Source of the DNA: Gracilimonas sp017641085 | Lineage (GTDB): Bacteria; Bacteroidota; Rhodothermia; Balneolales; Balneolaceae | Strand: one strand, 5' to 3' | Assembly (NCBI RefSeq): GCF_046115515.1 | Contig: NZ_CP175953.1 | DNA: 64,000 nt | In this document: positions 32,456 through 41,362 of the stretch, piece by piece | Layout of the letters: every line of letters begins with the position of its first letter | How positions within the stretch are numbered: the first letter of the stretch is position 1 | The notes under the pieces: model-generated | Databases searched by the model: none | The model's input: the letters and a program-made list of their open reading frames with translations, nothing else | What the model was told of the DNA's origin: nothing | Made by a program: the position numbers and the translations under genes

Positions 32456-33943
32456 ATGCATAAAATTAAGATCAGCAGCTTATACAAGGATATTGAACGG
32501 TCTTTAAATCAGCTGAAGAAAGATCCTTCTCCCGTTTTGGATGCCCGGGCGGTGGTGGATGATGCCCTCACCAAAAATGAAGCCTTTTACGGTATTAACA
32601 CCGGTTTTGGCATCCTTGCCTCTAAACGAATTGGAGACGACCAACTTAAACAGCTGCAACGAAACCTGATTTTATCTCATGCGGTGGGAACCGGAGACCT
32701 GATCCCCAAAGAGATTTCCCGGCTGATGCTTCAGCTCAAAATTCATGCGTTGGGAATAGGTTTCTCCGGAATTTCTAAAGAAACCTTTGACCGACTCATG
32801 TATTTCATTGATCATGATATGATTCCGGTTATCCCTGAAAAAGGCAGCGTGGGGGCTTCAGGTGATTTAGCTCCGCTTGCTCATATGTCGCTGCCGCTGT
32901 TGGGTTTTGGTTCTTTCTGGAATGAGGATGGAACCGATACGATTCCAGCAGATCAAGTTCTGAAAAAGCATAACCTGCAACCGATTGAGCTTCAGCCCAA
33001 AGATGGACTATCCTTAATAAACGGAACTCAGTTGATGAGCGCTTACGGGGCATTTGTACTGGAGAAAGCTCTAAAACTATTGAAAAGTGCGGATCTGTTG
33101 GGAGCAATGAGCCTGGAAGCATTGCAAGGCAGCATCAAACCTTTTGATGAGCGTATTCATGAAATTCGCCCCCATACCGGACAGCAAACTGTAGCCCGGA
33201 ATGTTCGTCATTTGCTTCAGAATAGTGAGATTTTGGAATCGCACCGAAATTGCGGGAAAGTGCAGGACCCATATTCTCTTCGTTGTATTCCACAGGTTCA
33301 TGGAGCCAGCCGGGATGCCATCGCTCATTGTATTTCCACGGTTCAAACCGAAATAAACTCGGTAACGGATAATCCACTGGTTTTTCAGAACGGAGATATT
33401 ATCAGTGGGGGCAATTTCCACGGACAGCCGCTGGCACTGGTGCTCGATTATGCCGCTATAGCATTGGCAGAACTGGCAAGTATTTCGGAGCGGAGAACGT
33501 ACTTACTGCTTGAAGGACACGATGGGTTACCTACCCTGCTTATGGAAGAAACCGGGATTAATTCCGGCTTTATGATTCCGCAATATACATCAGCTGCGCT
33601 GGTGTCGGAAAATAAGGTACTGTGTCATCCTGCATCCGTTGACTCTATTCCGACCAGCCTCGGACAGGAAGATCATGTAAGTATGGGAAGCATCGGGGCA
33701 CTGAAGTTGCTGAATGTATTCAAAAATGTAGAGCAGGTGCTGGCTATTGAGTTGTTTACGGCATCCCAGGCCCTTGATTTCCGAAAACCGCTGAAGCCGG
33801 GAGCTGGCGTGGATCGTGCGCACAAATATATACGTGAGCAGATTCCGCATGCGCAGGAAGATCATTTTTTTAAGGATGAGATTAACGAAGCGGTGCAACT
33901 GCTCATGCAATCTGATTTACTGAATCCGCTTGGGCTGGAATGA
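32456..33943 (+). CDS. hutH: Histidine ammonia-lyase
   Basis: A 495-residue cytoplasmic enzyme of the aromatic-amino-acid lyase family that deaminates histidine to urocanate. The internal Ala-Ser-Gly that forms the MIO cofactor is in GSVGASGDLAPLAHM. Other family blocks are YGINTGFG near residue 45, LINGTQLMSA, QDPYSLRC-type text (VQDPYSLRCIPQVHG), TDNPLVF and SGGNFHGQPLAL, in the expected order. Length is normal. The other hut genes (hutU, hutI) are not nearby, so the pathway is split or the enzyme acts on a related amino acid. A promoter-like sequence lies in the repeat element just upstream. Confidence 0.93.
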   Translation: MHKIKISSLYKDIERSLNQLKKDPSPVLDARAVVDDALTKNEAFYGINTGFGILASKRIGDDQLKQLQRNLILSHAVGTGDLIPKEISRLMLQLKIHALGIGFSGISKETFDRLMYFIDHDMIPVIPEKGSVGASGDLAPLAHMSLPLLGFGSFWNEDGTDTIPADQVLKKHNLQPIELQPKDGLSLINGTQLMSAYGAFVLEKALKLLKSADLLGAMSLEALQGSIKPFDERIHEIRPHTGQQTVARNVRHLLQNSEILESHRNCGKVQDPYSLRCIPQVHGASRDAIAHCISTVQTEINSVTDNPLVFQNGDIISGGNFHGQPLALVLDYAAIALAELASISERRTYLLLEGHDGLPTLLMEETGINSGFMIPQYTSAALVSENKVLCHPASVDSIPTSLGQEDHVSMGSIGALKLLNVFKNVEQVLAIELFTASQALDFRKPLKPGAGVDRAHKYIREQIPHAQEDHFFKDEINEAVQLLMQSDLLNPLGLE

Positions 33944-33977
33944 TGAAACTTAAAGGCTTCAGAATCGTGTAGCACCC

Positions 33978-34454
33978 ATGGAACTTATTATACTTATTAT
34001 CGGTGCATTGTTAATGCTAATTGGTTTGGCCGGAGCTTTTCTGCCGGTCGTGCCCGGACTTCCTTTCAGTTATGTGGGGTTGCTGATTCTGCAGTTTTTG
34101 TATGCCCCTTTTTCTCTAACATTTCTACTGGTTTGGGCAGTGATCGTAATTGTAGTGGGGTTTGTGTTGGATAACGTGATCCCGGCCTGGGCAACCAAAA
34201 AATTCGGTGGATCTCCCTATGGTGTCACCGGCTCTGTAGTAGGCTTGGTTGCCGGACTTTTCTTTCCACCCATCGGTTTTGTGCTGGGCCCTCTGGTTGG
34301 TGCTTTTCTTGGTGAACTTATCGCCGGAAATAAATCCGATAAAGCCCTGAAGTCTGCTTTAGGTTCGTTTGTAGGATTCATGGCCGCAACCGGTTTAAAA
34401 GTGATGGCAGCCGGAGTAATGGCCTATCACTACTTTGCGAATGTCAGTTTTTAG
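33978..34454 (+). CDS. DUF456 family membrane protein
   Basis: A 158-residue small integral membrane protein with hydrophobic segments that recur as LIIGALLMLIGLAGAFLPVV, VPGLPFSYVGLLILQF, FLLVWAVIVIVVGFVLDNV, a glycine-rich GVTGSVVGLVAGLFFPPIGF, and GPLVGAFLGELIAG. The PxxPGxP-type start and the GPxxGAxxGE stretch are typical of DUF456. Function is unknown; the glycine-rich helices suggest tight helix packing in the inner membrane. It lies 34 bases after hutH on the same strand and may share its transcript. The start ATG is the only one before the first helix. Confidence 0.87.
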   Translation: MELIILIIGALLMLIGLAGAFLPVVPGLPFSYVGLLILQFLYAPFSLTFLLVWAVIVIVVGFVLDNVIPAWATKKFGGSPYGVTGSVVGLVAGLFFPPIGFVLGPLVGAFLGELIAGNKSDKALKSALGSFVGFMAATGLKVMAAGVMAYHYFANVSF

Positions 34455-34596
34455 TTAACCGGTGAGTATGAACCTGAGTTCGATTAATATTGAGTCAAAA
34501 AAAATAACGCGCTTATACTAAAGAAAAGGCCAGTAGTGTCATCTGAGAAGCCAAAGGATCTTAGCCTGAAAATAGTTGGGATATTTTATACTACTT

Positions 34597-34660
34597 AACC
34601 CTTCCAGGGTTATGCCTCTTTGCCAGAGTAAGGATAATTGCTGTAATCCTGGAAGGGTTA
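34597..34660. repeat. Palindromic repeat pair AACCCTTCCAGGGTTA
   Basis: AACCCTTCCAGGGTTA (34597-34612) faces TAATCCTGGAAGGGTTA (34644-34660). The architecture matches the AACTTTTCCAAAGTTA elements, but the bases differ. The surrounding 34455-34760 gap holds no gene. Confidence 0.8.
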
Positions 34661-34710
34661 TTCAGGCAATGCAAGGCTTATAGGACTAATCTAACCCTGG
34701 TTATGAATAA

Positions 34711-34745
34711 AAAACCCGCACATTAGATATGTACGGGTTTTTTTG
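34711..34745. terminator. Bidirectional terminator
   Basis: AAAACCCG (34711-34718) pairs with CGGGTTTT (34734-34741), with an A run before and T run after. It serves the S9 peptidase gene (ending at 34761) and perhaps DUF456. Confidence 0.8.
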
Positions 34746-34760
34746 TATTGAAGTGTTTTC

Positions 34761-36806
34761 TTAGTTCTCAATCGTCATTTCCTCTACTTCCAGTTCGGTG
34801 TCAGGACGCTGATTTTCATCTCCTTTCAGGTACTCATTAAACCATCGCATCATCCGTAGGTTATAGTCAAAGCGAGCGGTTGCGTGGCGGTTACCATGTC
34901 CTTCTCCCGGATAAAGTACCAATCGAACAGGAGTATCAGTCCGTGTTTTGATGTGGCGGTAGAGCTCATAAGACTGTCCGGGATCAACCCTTGTATCTTC
35001 CTTTCCATGCATAATCAGCAGCGGGGTTTTTGCATTGTCCACATGGTAGATAGGGCTGCGCTCAAGGTATCCCATATAATCTTCCCAGATTCGCTTACGG
35101 GCATGCACGTAATACAGCTCTTCAGGAATATCACTGGTTCCCCATTTAGACAGGTTGTTGCTGATACCGACAAACATCACTCCGGCAGCAAAACGATCGC
35201 TGTATTTGGTGCTCATCCATGCAGTGGCATAACCGCCATAGGAACCGCCGGTTACACCGACCTTAGCTTCATCGGTCACACCTTCTGCAATCAGGTAATC
35301 AACCCCTTCCACGATATCATCGAACTCGGCTCCGGCTAAATCGCCCTGGCTGCTCATGGCGTACTCAATCCCGCGTCCGGTACTTCCGCGATAATTGGGA
35401 TAAAATACGACAAAGCCTTCTGCAGCACCCATTTGTCCGGCCATGGAGTAGGAGGTCAGCCAGCCGTTATCGTAGTGAGCTTCAGGTCCGCCATGCACCA
35501 CAGTGATGGTTGGGTAACGCATTTCTTCTTCATAACCCAGCGGGTAAATAACAATTCCTTCTACTTTCATCCCATCTTTGGTGGTGTAAGTAACCGCTTC
35601 TTGGTTTCCTTTTGGAACTTCGTCAAGCCATGGGTTGCTGTTGGTTACTCTTTGGGGCTGCTTATCTCCTTTCTTCATCAGGTACAATTCACCGGGATGA
35701 TCAGGAGTGTTGGCGTTGAAAACATGAGTTCCGTTTCCGGCATGGGCAAATGAATTCAGAATAGCTCCGCCGGTAGGGACAATCGCTTTCATCTGGCTCC
35801 CGTCACTTTTAATGCTACCGAACTCTGACCAAACACCTTTACTGGCTAAATAGTGAATGGTGGTGGCGTTCGCCCATTCTATTTGTTCGAAGCTGCCCTT
35901 GAAGTCTTCTTTAAGTAAAGTAGTTTCGCCGGTGGCAGCATCGGCAATCTTAAGTCGGCCCGCAATAGGATCGTTGATGGTGGCAGCTGCAATCATAGCC
36001 AGTTTCTTGCTGTCAGGGCTCCAGGTAATTTGTCCGAGCTTCCCTTCATGGTTAACTTCGGCAACTACATCACGGGTTTTGTGATCAATAATTACCACTT
36101 TCTGGCTCATGTAGAAATCATCAACCAAAGGAGTAGGAGCAACGGCTACAGCAAGTTTTTGCCGGTCCGGACTCCACACGGCATCATATACAGAACCTTC
36201 AACCGGAATCCGGTGGGGTTCATGTTCTGCCATGGCAACATTTTGGATGTATGCCCAGGTGTTCGTCAAATTCTCTTCATAAACTTCCGGGCTGTAAGGG
36301 AGCGGCGACTCGCTTTCATCTTTAGGTTCTGCAGACCTGAATACGATGTGATTACCATCAGCAGCCCAGCTGTATCCGGCAATATTACGTTCAAAGGAAT
36401 ACAGCTTCTCAGACTCTCCGGATTCAGTGTTCAATTCATACAATGAAGTGGTTTCATCTTCTTCTTTTTTAGCCAGGTAGGTGATGTTAGTGCTTCCGGG
36501 CCTGAAGGCAATGCCACTTACACTCATGTCGGTAATTAGGGGTGAAGTCTCCCCGCTCGAAACATCCATCATGTACAGATGAGTACTGGGCAAAGCGTTT
36601 TCTTTCATGGGGTCGGCCGGCACGGAAAGCGTGTAGGCGGCAGTGCTTCCGTCAGCTGATAAGTAAACAGAGCCGACATTTTTAATTTTGGCAACTTGTG
36701 TTGGGGTGAGGCCGTTTTGGGCCAGCCCAAGCTGCATAAATCCAACCGTAAACGCCAGGATAAGCGTTGTTAGATAGCTCGATTTTCGGAATGAAGAACA
36801 AGTCAT
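34761..36806 (-). CDS. S9 family prolyl oligopeptidase-like peptidase, exported
   Basis: A 681-residue protein. The start MTCSSFRKSSYLTTLILAFT with GLAQ is a signal peptide, so it acts in the periplasm or outside. An N-terminal seven-bladed beta-propeller (repeated WSPDxxxLA-type text such as WSPDSKKLAMIA) is followed by the alpha/beta hydrolase catalytic domain with VTGGSYGGYATAWM (GxSxGG nucleophile), MHGKEDTRVDPGQS (Asp) and GEGHGNRHA (His). These enzymes cleave short peptides, often after Pro or hydrophobic residues. The start at 36806 is supported by a strong AGGAGG six bases upstream. It converges with DUF456. Confidence 0.93.
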   Translation of the reverse strand: MTCSSFRKSSYLTTLILAFTVGFMQLGLAQNGLTPTQVAKIKNVGSVYLSADGSTAAYTLSVPADPMKENALPSTHLYMMDVSSGETSPLITDMSVSGIAFRPGSTNITYLAKKEEDETTSLYELNTESGESEKLYSFERNIAGYSWAADGNHIVFRSAEPKDESESPLPYSPEVYEENLTNTWAYIQNVAMAEHEPHRIPVEGSVYDAVWSPDRQKLAVAVAPTPLVDDFYMSQKVVIIDHKTRDVVAEVNHEGKLGQITWSPDSKKLAMIAAATINDPIAGRLKIADAATGETTLLKEDFKGSFEQIEWANATTIHYLASKGVWSEFGSIKSDGSQMKAIVPTGGAILNSFAHAGNGTHVFNANTPDHPGELYLMKKGDKQPQRVTNSNPWLDEVPKGNQEAVTYTTKDGMKVEGIVIYPLGYEEEMRYPTITVVHGGPEAHYDNGWLTSYSMAGQMGAAEGFVVFYPNYRGSTGRGIEYAMSSQGDLAGAEFDDIVEGVDYLIAEGVTDEAKVGVTGGSYGGYATAWMSTKYSDRFAAGVMFVGISNNLSKWGTSDIPEELYYVHARKRIWEDYMGYLERSPIYHVDNAKTPLLIMHGKEDTRVDPGQSYELYRHIKTRTDTPVRLVLYPGEGHGNRHATARFDYNLRMMRWFNEYLKGDENQRPDTELEVEEMTIEN

Positions 36807-36953
36807 TGGTTACCTCCTGATTGTGATTGATTGAGTTGATGGAATATACTTAATAAGCCCGCTCATCTAAAGACTTAGGTGAAAATTGAGTGCAATTTGT
36901 AAAGCTGATTTTAAATGCTTAAATCCGGTCAAAGATCAATTTTGGAGAACGTT

Positions 36954-38379
36954 ATGAGATACAGTACATGGATTTTTTCAGCATTAATAATAGGGGTGAT
37001 TGGTTTTGCCGGTTGTACCGAATCAGATCCTGATAAAAAAGTAACGGTAATTTCGGGAGCTACTTTATTTGACGGAACCGGCGCTGAAGCCATCCGGAAC
37101 AGCATGGTGGTAATAAGGGGGAGAAATCGACTGCGTGGGTAAAGATGGAGAATGCTCTGTACCGCTGGGGGCAGAAGTAATAAATGCAGAAGGAAAATTT
37201 ATCACTCCCGGACTAGTAGATGCACACATGCATTTTTTCCAAACCGGTTTTTTTGACAGCCGGCCGGACGCAATGGATATCACCGACGTATATCCATTTG
37301 CAGAAGTGGCGGCCTATCAAAAGCAAAACCCTCAGCGATATTACAATTCATACCTCTGTTCAGGAATTACCGCGGTGTATGATGTAGGTGGAATGAGCTG
37401 GTCTATCGATTTTCAGGAAGAAGCCGAAAATAATCCCAAAGCCCCACATGTAGCGGCAGCAGGTCCATTGATTACTCCGGTACCCGGCGCTCCTTTTGAT
37501 CTTCCTTCAGGCAAAGTATTGGTCACTCTAGATTCCGAGGAAACAGGAGTAAAAACGGTTCAGTACTTATCCGCTTTAGGAAGTACAGGAATTAAATTCT
37601 GGACTTTTGATGAAGACAGCGATGAATATATGCAGCGTGTAGAAGCCACAGCTGATGAAATTCGCCGGCAGGGAAACCAAATGATTTCCCATGCCACAAC
37701 CCTTGATCAGGCTAAAGCGGCATTGCGTAATGGAACCAGGCTGTTGGTACATAGTGTGCAGAATACGGAGGTCGATGACGAGTTCATCAAATTGGCGAAA
37801 GAAAATGGTACGTACTATAACCCGACCCTGATCGTAAGTGCGGGGTATATGCTTGCATTTCGTGCAGCAGCAGATATTGCCCCGATTCCGGTTACAGATC
37901 CCAATGGCTGTGTGGATTCCAAAACCATGGATCTCATTACTTCGGCAAGTCAGTTTCAGGACCATTCAAGATTATCCGGAAATATGAAAAACCGGCTTCA
38001 GTCATTTAACTCTGAAACCGACATGACCCGGGAGATGCTTTTAACGAATCTTAAGAAAGTGTATGAGGCCGGTATTCCCATTGTTGTAGGGACAGATGCG
38101 GGTAATCCGGGAACTCTCCATGGGGTTTCTATTTTTGATGAAATGGAATACATGCAGCAAGCCGGTATCCCGGCCAAAGAATTGATTGTAATGGCCACAA
38201 AAAACGGGGCCGAATCTATGCGTCGCGGGGATGATTTCGGAACACTTGTATCCGGGAAGCTGGCTAACCTGATTTTACTTGAAGAAAACCCCGCCGAGGA
38301 CATCTCAAATATGCGGTCATTAACCCACGTGATGATCAAAGGAAAGCTGATGGATGTGGGGGAGATTCAGACGGAATAG
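36954..38379 (+). pseudogene. Amidohydrolase-family lipoprotein, frameshifted in a G run
   Basis: The first frame (from ATG 36954, with GGAG upstream) gives a lipoprotein signal ending GFAGC and the first amidohydrolase strand VTVISGATLFDGTGAEAIRN, then VVIRG, after which it runs into stop at 37142. A second frame beginning near 37122 continues the family: GAEVINAEGKFITPGLVDAH with the HxH metal motif HMH, then SHATTLDQAKAAL, LLVHSVQ and VVGTDAGNP. Changing the five-G tract at 37117-37121 by two extra bases or one fewer restores a roughly 475-residue protein. Either a true mutation, slippage or a sequencing error explains this. Intact, it would be an exported imidazolonepropionase/prolidase-type hydrolase; the substrate is unknown. 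Confidence 0.85.
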
Positions 38380-38390
38380 CCTCCGAAAGT

Positions 38391-38455
38391 AACTTTTCCA
38401 AAGTTATAATGAGAAGTTGTTGTATTGATATAATGGTTTAACTTTGGAAAAGTTA
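38391..38455. repeat. Palindromic repeat pair AACTTTTCCAAAGTTA, unit 2
   Basis: Inverted arms at 38391-38406 and 38439-38455 match unit 1 at 32352. TAACTTTG at 38439-38446 has TTG 19 bases upstream (38417-38419), a promoter-like pair directed at the TPR gene. Confidence 0.85.
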
Positions 38456-38485
38456 TTACGGGCTGATGATTTTATCGCATACCTT

Positions 38486-38550
38486 AACCTTTCCAAAGTT
38501 GTTTAAGGTAAAATGTAGTTCCAGAATATTAGCTTAACTTTGGAAAGGTT
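38486..38550. repeat. Palindromic repeat pair, unit 3 (AACCTTTCCAAAGTT variant)
   Basis: AACCTTTCCAAAGTT (38486-38500) faces AACTTTGGAAAGGTT (38536-38550), an exact inverted pair. It is tandem with unit 2 and lies just before the TPR gene. Confidence 0.85.
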
Positions 38551-38607
38551 AACTAAGGGCAGCATCTTTTGAATATCAACAATCGCAGTTCACCAAATAG
38601 TAGAACC

Positions 38608-40074
38608 ATGAAAAGCCATCTTTCTTTACTTCTGATTATTCCCCTGTTCCTTTTTTCGTTTGACGCAATAGCTCAGGATAAGCTGTTGGGTAAAATCGAC
38701 TTTCCAAATTCCGGAGCGGAAGTAGCGCAGGCTGATTTTATTGAAGGCGTAAAGTTTCTTCATAATTTTGAATACGAGGATGCCGCCCGTGCTTTCAGGC
38801 GAGCTCAGGAAAAAGATCCCGACTTTGTGATGGCTTATTATGGGGAGGCCAAGTCTCACAACCATCCCATCTGGATGCAGCAGGACCGGGTAGCAGCAAT
38901 GGCCATTTTAAGTAAGCTGGGTGAAACGGTTGCGGAAAGGCAAAATAAAGCAGCAACGCAAAGGGAAAAAGACCTGCTTATGTCGCTGGAAGTGCTTTAC
39001 GGAAATACCGAGGAAACAAAGAACCTCTCCAAAGAAGAGCGGGATGATTTGTACATGGAATTCATGCAGGAACTACATGAGAAATATCCCAATGATCACG
39101 AGATTACAGCATTTTACGGGTTGTCTATTTTGGGAACCGCACATGAAGGGCGCGATTTTGCCATTTACATGGAAGCCGCCGCTGAGCTGTTTGACGTATG
39201 GAATGCCAATAAAGAACATCCCGGTGCCGCGCATTATCTCATTCATTCTTTTGACGATCCTGTTCATGCTCCGCTTGGCTTACCGATGGCAAAGGCGTAC
39301 TCTGAGATTGCTCCGGCCGCGGCACATGCCCAACATATGACCTCACATATTTTTCTGGCTTTGGGCATGTGGGAAGAAACCATTGATGCAAATATTGTTG
39401 CTCGCGATGTTCAGCAAAATCGTCAAAAAGAACTCGGGGAAAACTTAACCGTTTGCGGTCATTATACCTGGTGGTTACAATATGGATACCTTCAAGCCGG
39501 AAAAGAAGAAAAAGCCCGCCAGGTTCTGTTAAACTGCTACGACCGAATTCAAAAAGAACCGACAGGCGGAGAAAAATGGCACTTTTCTGTGATGCGCGGT
39601 CACTTTATTGTAGATAGTGAAAGCTGGATGGAGGCAGGGGAATGGACGGCAGATTATGATGAAGGAAACAGAGCCGGGCAAAACTATTTCTTCACATCTG
39701 CGCTGGCAGCCATAAAAATGGATAACCTTGATAAAGCCCGCCAAAACCTGGATAAGTTGATGGAAGTTCCGGAAAGCCCGGATCGAAATATCCAGATGAA
39801 TCAGATAAAGAGTTTACTGCTGATTGAAGAAGGAAAGAATGAGCAGGGACTTCAACTGTTGAAAGAAACGGCTGTGGCCAAGTCTGAATTACCCATTGAC
39901 TTTGGCCCACCAACTATTGTAAAACCATCCTATGAGTTATTAGGTGATGTGTTGCTGGACATGAATAAATACGAAGAAGCCATGGTCGCTTACGAAAAAC
40001 AGCTGGAGCGCACGCCCAAACGCCGGAGGTCAGTACTCGGTAAGGAACGTGCTAAGGGGCTGGCTTCGCGGTAA
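38608..40074 (+). CDS. Exported TPR-repeat protein
   Basis: A 488-residue protein; MKSHLSLLLIIPLFLFSFDAIAQ is a signal peptide. I start at 38608 because it opens the signal; an upstream frame at 38569 adds a polar stretch. TPR-like helices follow: GVKFLHNFEYEDAARAFRRA, DPDFVMAYYGEAKSHNHP, AAELFDVWNANKEHPGAA, WLQYGYLQAGKEEKARQVLL and MNKYEEAMVAYEKQLERTPK. A HYLIHSFDDPVHA segment and several His resemble the DUF5107-type family of metal-binding TPR proteins, but this is not certain. Function unknown; probably a periplasmic scaffold or hydrolase-like protein. Two palindromic repeat units lie directly upstream and may hold the promoter. Confidence 0.8.
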   Translation: MKSHLSLLLIIPLFLFSFDAIAQDKLLGKIDFPNSGAEVAQADFIEGVKFLHNFEYEDAARAFRRAQEKDPDFVMAYYGEAKSHNHPIWMQQDRVAAMAILSKLGETVAERQNKAATQREKDLLMSLEVLYGNTEETKNLSKEERDDLYMEFMQELHEKYPNDHEITAFYGLSILGTAHEGRDFAIYMEAAAELFDVWNANKEHPGAAHYLIHSFDDPVHAPLGLPMAKAYSEIAPAAAHAQHMTSHIFLALGMWEETIDANIVARDVQQNRQKELGENLTVCGHYTWWLQYGYLQAGKEEKARQVLLNCYDRIQKEPTGGEKWHFSVMRGHFIVDSESWMEAGEWTADYDEGNRAGQNYFFTSALAAIKMDNLDKARQNLDKLMEVPESPDRNIQMNQIKSLLLIEEGKNEQGLQLLKETAVAKSELPIDFGPPTIVKPSYELLGDVLLDMNKYEEAMVAYEKQLERTPKRRRSVLGKERAKGLASR

Positions 40075-40155
40075 ATCTACTCAAAACACCTTTCTAACTT
40101 GAAATTTTGCCGCATTATTATACCTTAGAGTAAGGGTTAACAAATGGAGTGCGGT

Positions 40156-40944
40156 ATGAAAAAGGTTGCTTTGCTTACGTTCGTGTTAGTTTGTGTGATG
40201 GCTGTGACAGGATACTCACAGACTAAAGAAGGGGCCTATCTTAATGTAGACTACCTGAAGGTTGAAACTGAAAACTTGGCCAAATTTGAAAAATTATTTA
40301 AATCGCAGTGGGAGCCTGTACTAGAAGCAAAAGTATCTTCCGGAAATTTAATTGGCAGCTATTTTTATAAGATTTTGTATCCCGGCGGCAACCTGAGTAA
40401 ATATAATTATGTGCTGGTGAGAACCTACCAGGATCTGGATGCTGTAATGGCGGATGGAGAGAGATTAAACGAACTACTGGCAGGCGGAGGTAAGGGCGTC
40501 TTGTCTAAGTCTCTGGCACTGGCAGATTTTCAGTTTTCTGAACTTTGGAGAACCGAAGCCGGAGTTATGAATATCATGGATACAGAGCCTGGTGCTTTTG
40601 CAATTGTAAATTTTATGAGGGTAAAACCGGGAATGGAAAATCAGTATCTCGCCCTGGAAAATGATATTGCCCGGCCATTGCACGAGGAGCGGATTAAGCA
40701 GGACCAGATGCACAACTGGCGAACTTATTCCTTAATGAAGCCTGGTGGTTTAGAATATAGGTACAATTTTATTACGGCCGATTTCTATGATGTTATCAGT
40801 AATATGGAATATGGATTCTCCAATGAAATCATGCAGAGTGTGATGCCGAGGGCTAATTTCACTGAAACTATGAACGCTATCATCAATACCCGTGAAATCA
40901 TGAATAGCGAACTGTGGAAATTATTAACTTATCAGAAAAAATAG
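40156..40944 (+). CDS. Exported protein of unknown function
   Basis: A 262-residue protein with a signal peptide (MKKVALLTFVLVCVMAVTG to YSQ). The start at 40156 has GGAG six bases upstream; ATG 40144 is in frame but less well placed. The mature part has two similar halves: NVDYLKVETENLAKFEKLFK with YKILYPGGNLSKYNYVLVRT, and FAIVNFMRVKPGMENQYLAL with YSLMKPGGLEYRYNFITAD. Each resembles a ferredoxin-like dimeric alpha-beta barrel half, suggesting an internal duplication. I do not recognise the family. It precedes the DksA-like gene by 13 bases on the same strand, so the two may be co-transcribed. Confidence 0.7.
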   Translation: MKKVALLTFVLVCVMAVTGYSQTKEGAYLNVDYLKVETENLAKFEKLFKSQWEPVLEAKVSSGNLIGSYFYKILYPGGNLSKYNYVLVRTYQDLDAVMADGERLNELLAGGGKGVLSKSLALADFQFSELWRTEAGVMNIMDTEPGAFAIVNFMRVKPGMENQYLALENDIARPLHEERIKQDQMHNWRTYSLMKPGGLEYRYNFITADFYDVISNMEYGFSNEIMQSVMPRANFTETMNAIINTREIMNSELWKLLTYQKK

Positions 40945-40957
40945 TCAGTTCCCTAAC

Positions 40958-41290
40958 ATGACAGACTCCGAAAAAGCGAAGCTTCGAGAGATCATACTTT
41001 CAAGAATTGAAGAGACAAAAGAAGAAATTGCTGAGCTTCAGGAGCTGGTGAAACCCATTCCGCTGGATGCTTCGATAGGCTGGGTTTCGAGGATGGATGC
41101 CATTAACAATAAGAGCATAAATGAGTCATCGCTGAGAGAAAAAACCCAGCAGCTCAAAAAGCTGGAACGCGCTAAAGAGAATGCAGAAGCCGATAATTTT
41201 GGCCTTTGTTCACGATGTGGGGAAGAAATTCCATTCGGCCGTTTAGAGTACATGCCTCATACTACCCGGTGCGTGAAGTGTGTGGGTTAG
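40958..41290 (+). CDS. TraR/DksA-type zinc finger protein
   Basis: A 110-residue cytoplasmic protein. A long charged helix (REIILSRIEETKEEIAELQE and on) is followed by the C4 zinc finger CSRCGEEIPFGRLEYMP with TTRCVKC, the pattern of the DksA/TraR C4 finger. DksA proteins bind RNA polymerase and adjust rRNA and stress promoters with ppGpp. The acidic residues at the tip of the coiled coil are not obvious here, so a direct DksA role is not certain; short proteins of this type in Bacteroidota are often of unknown role. It follows the unknown exported protein gene by 13 bases. Confidence 0.87.
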   Translation: MTDSEKAKLREIILSRIEETKEEIAELQELVKPIPLDASIGWVSRMDAINNKSINESSLREKTQQLKKLERAKENAEADNFGLCSRCGEEIPFGRLEYMPHTTRCVKCVG

Positions 41291-41362
41291 CCGTTCGGCT
41301 TTCTTACAATTTTTGAGTGATACTATTGCTAAATATTAGCCGGTTAAGTAACATCGGCAGCT

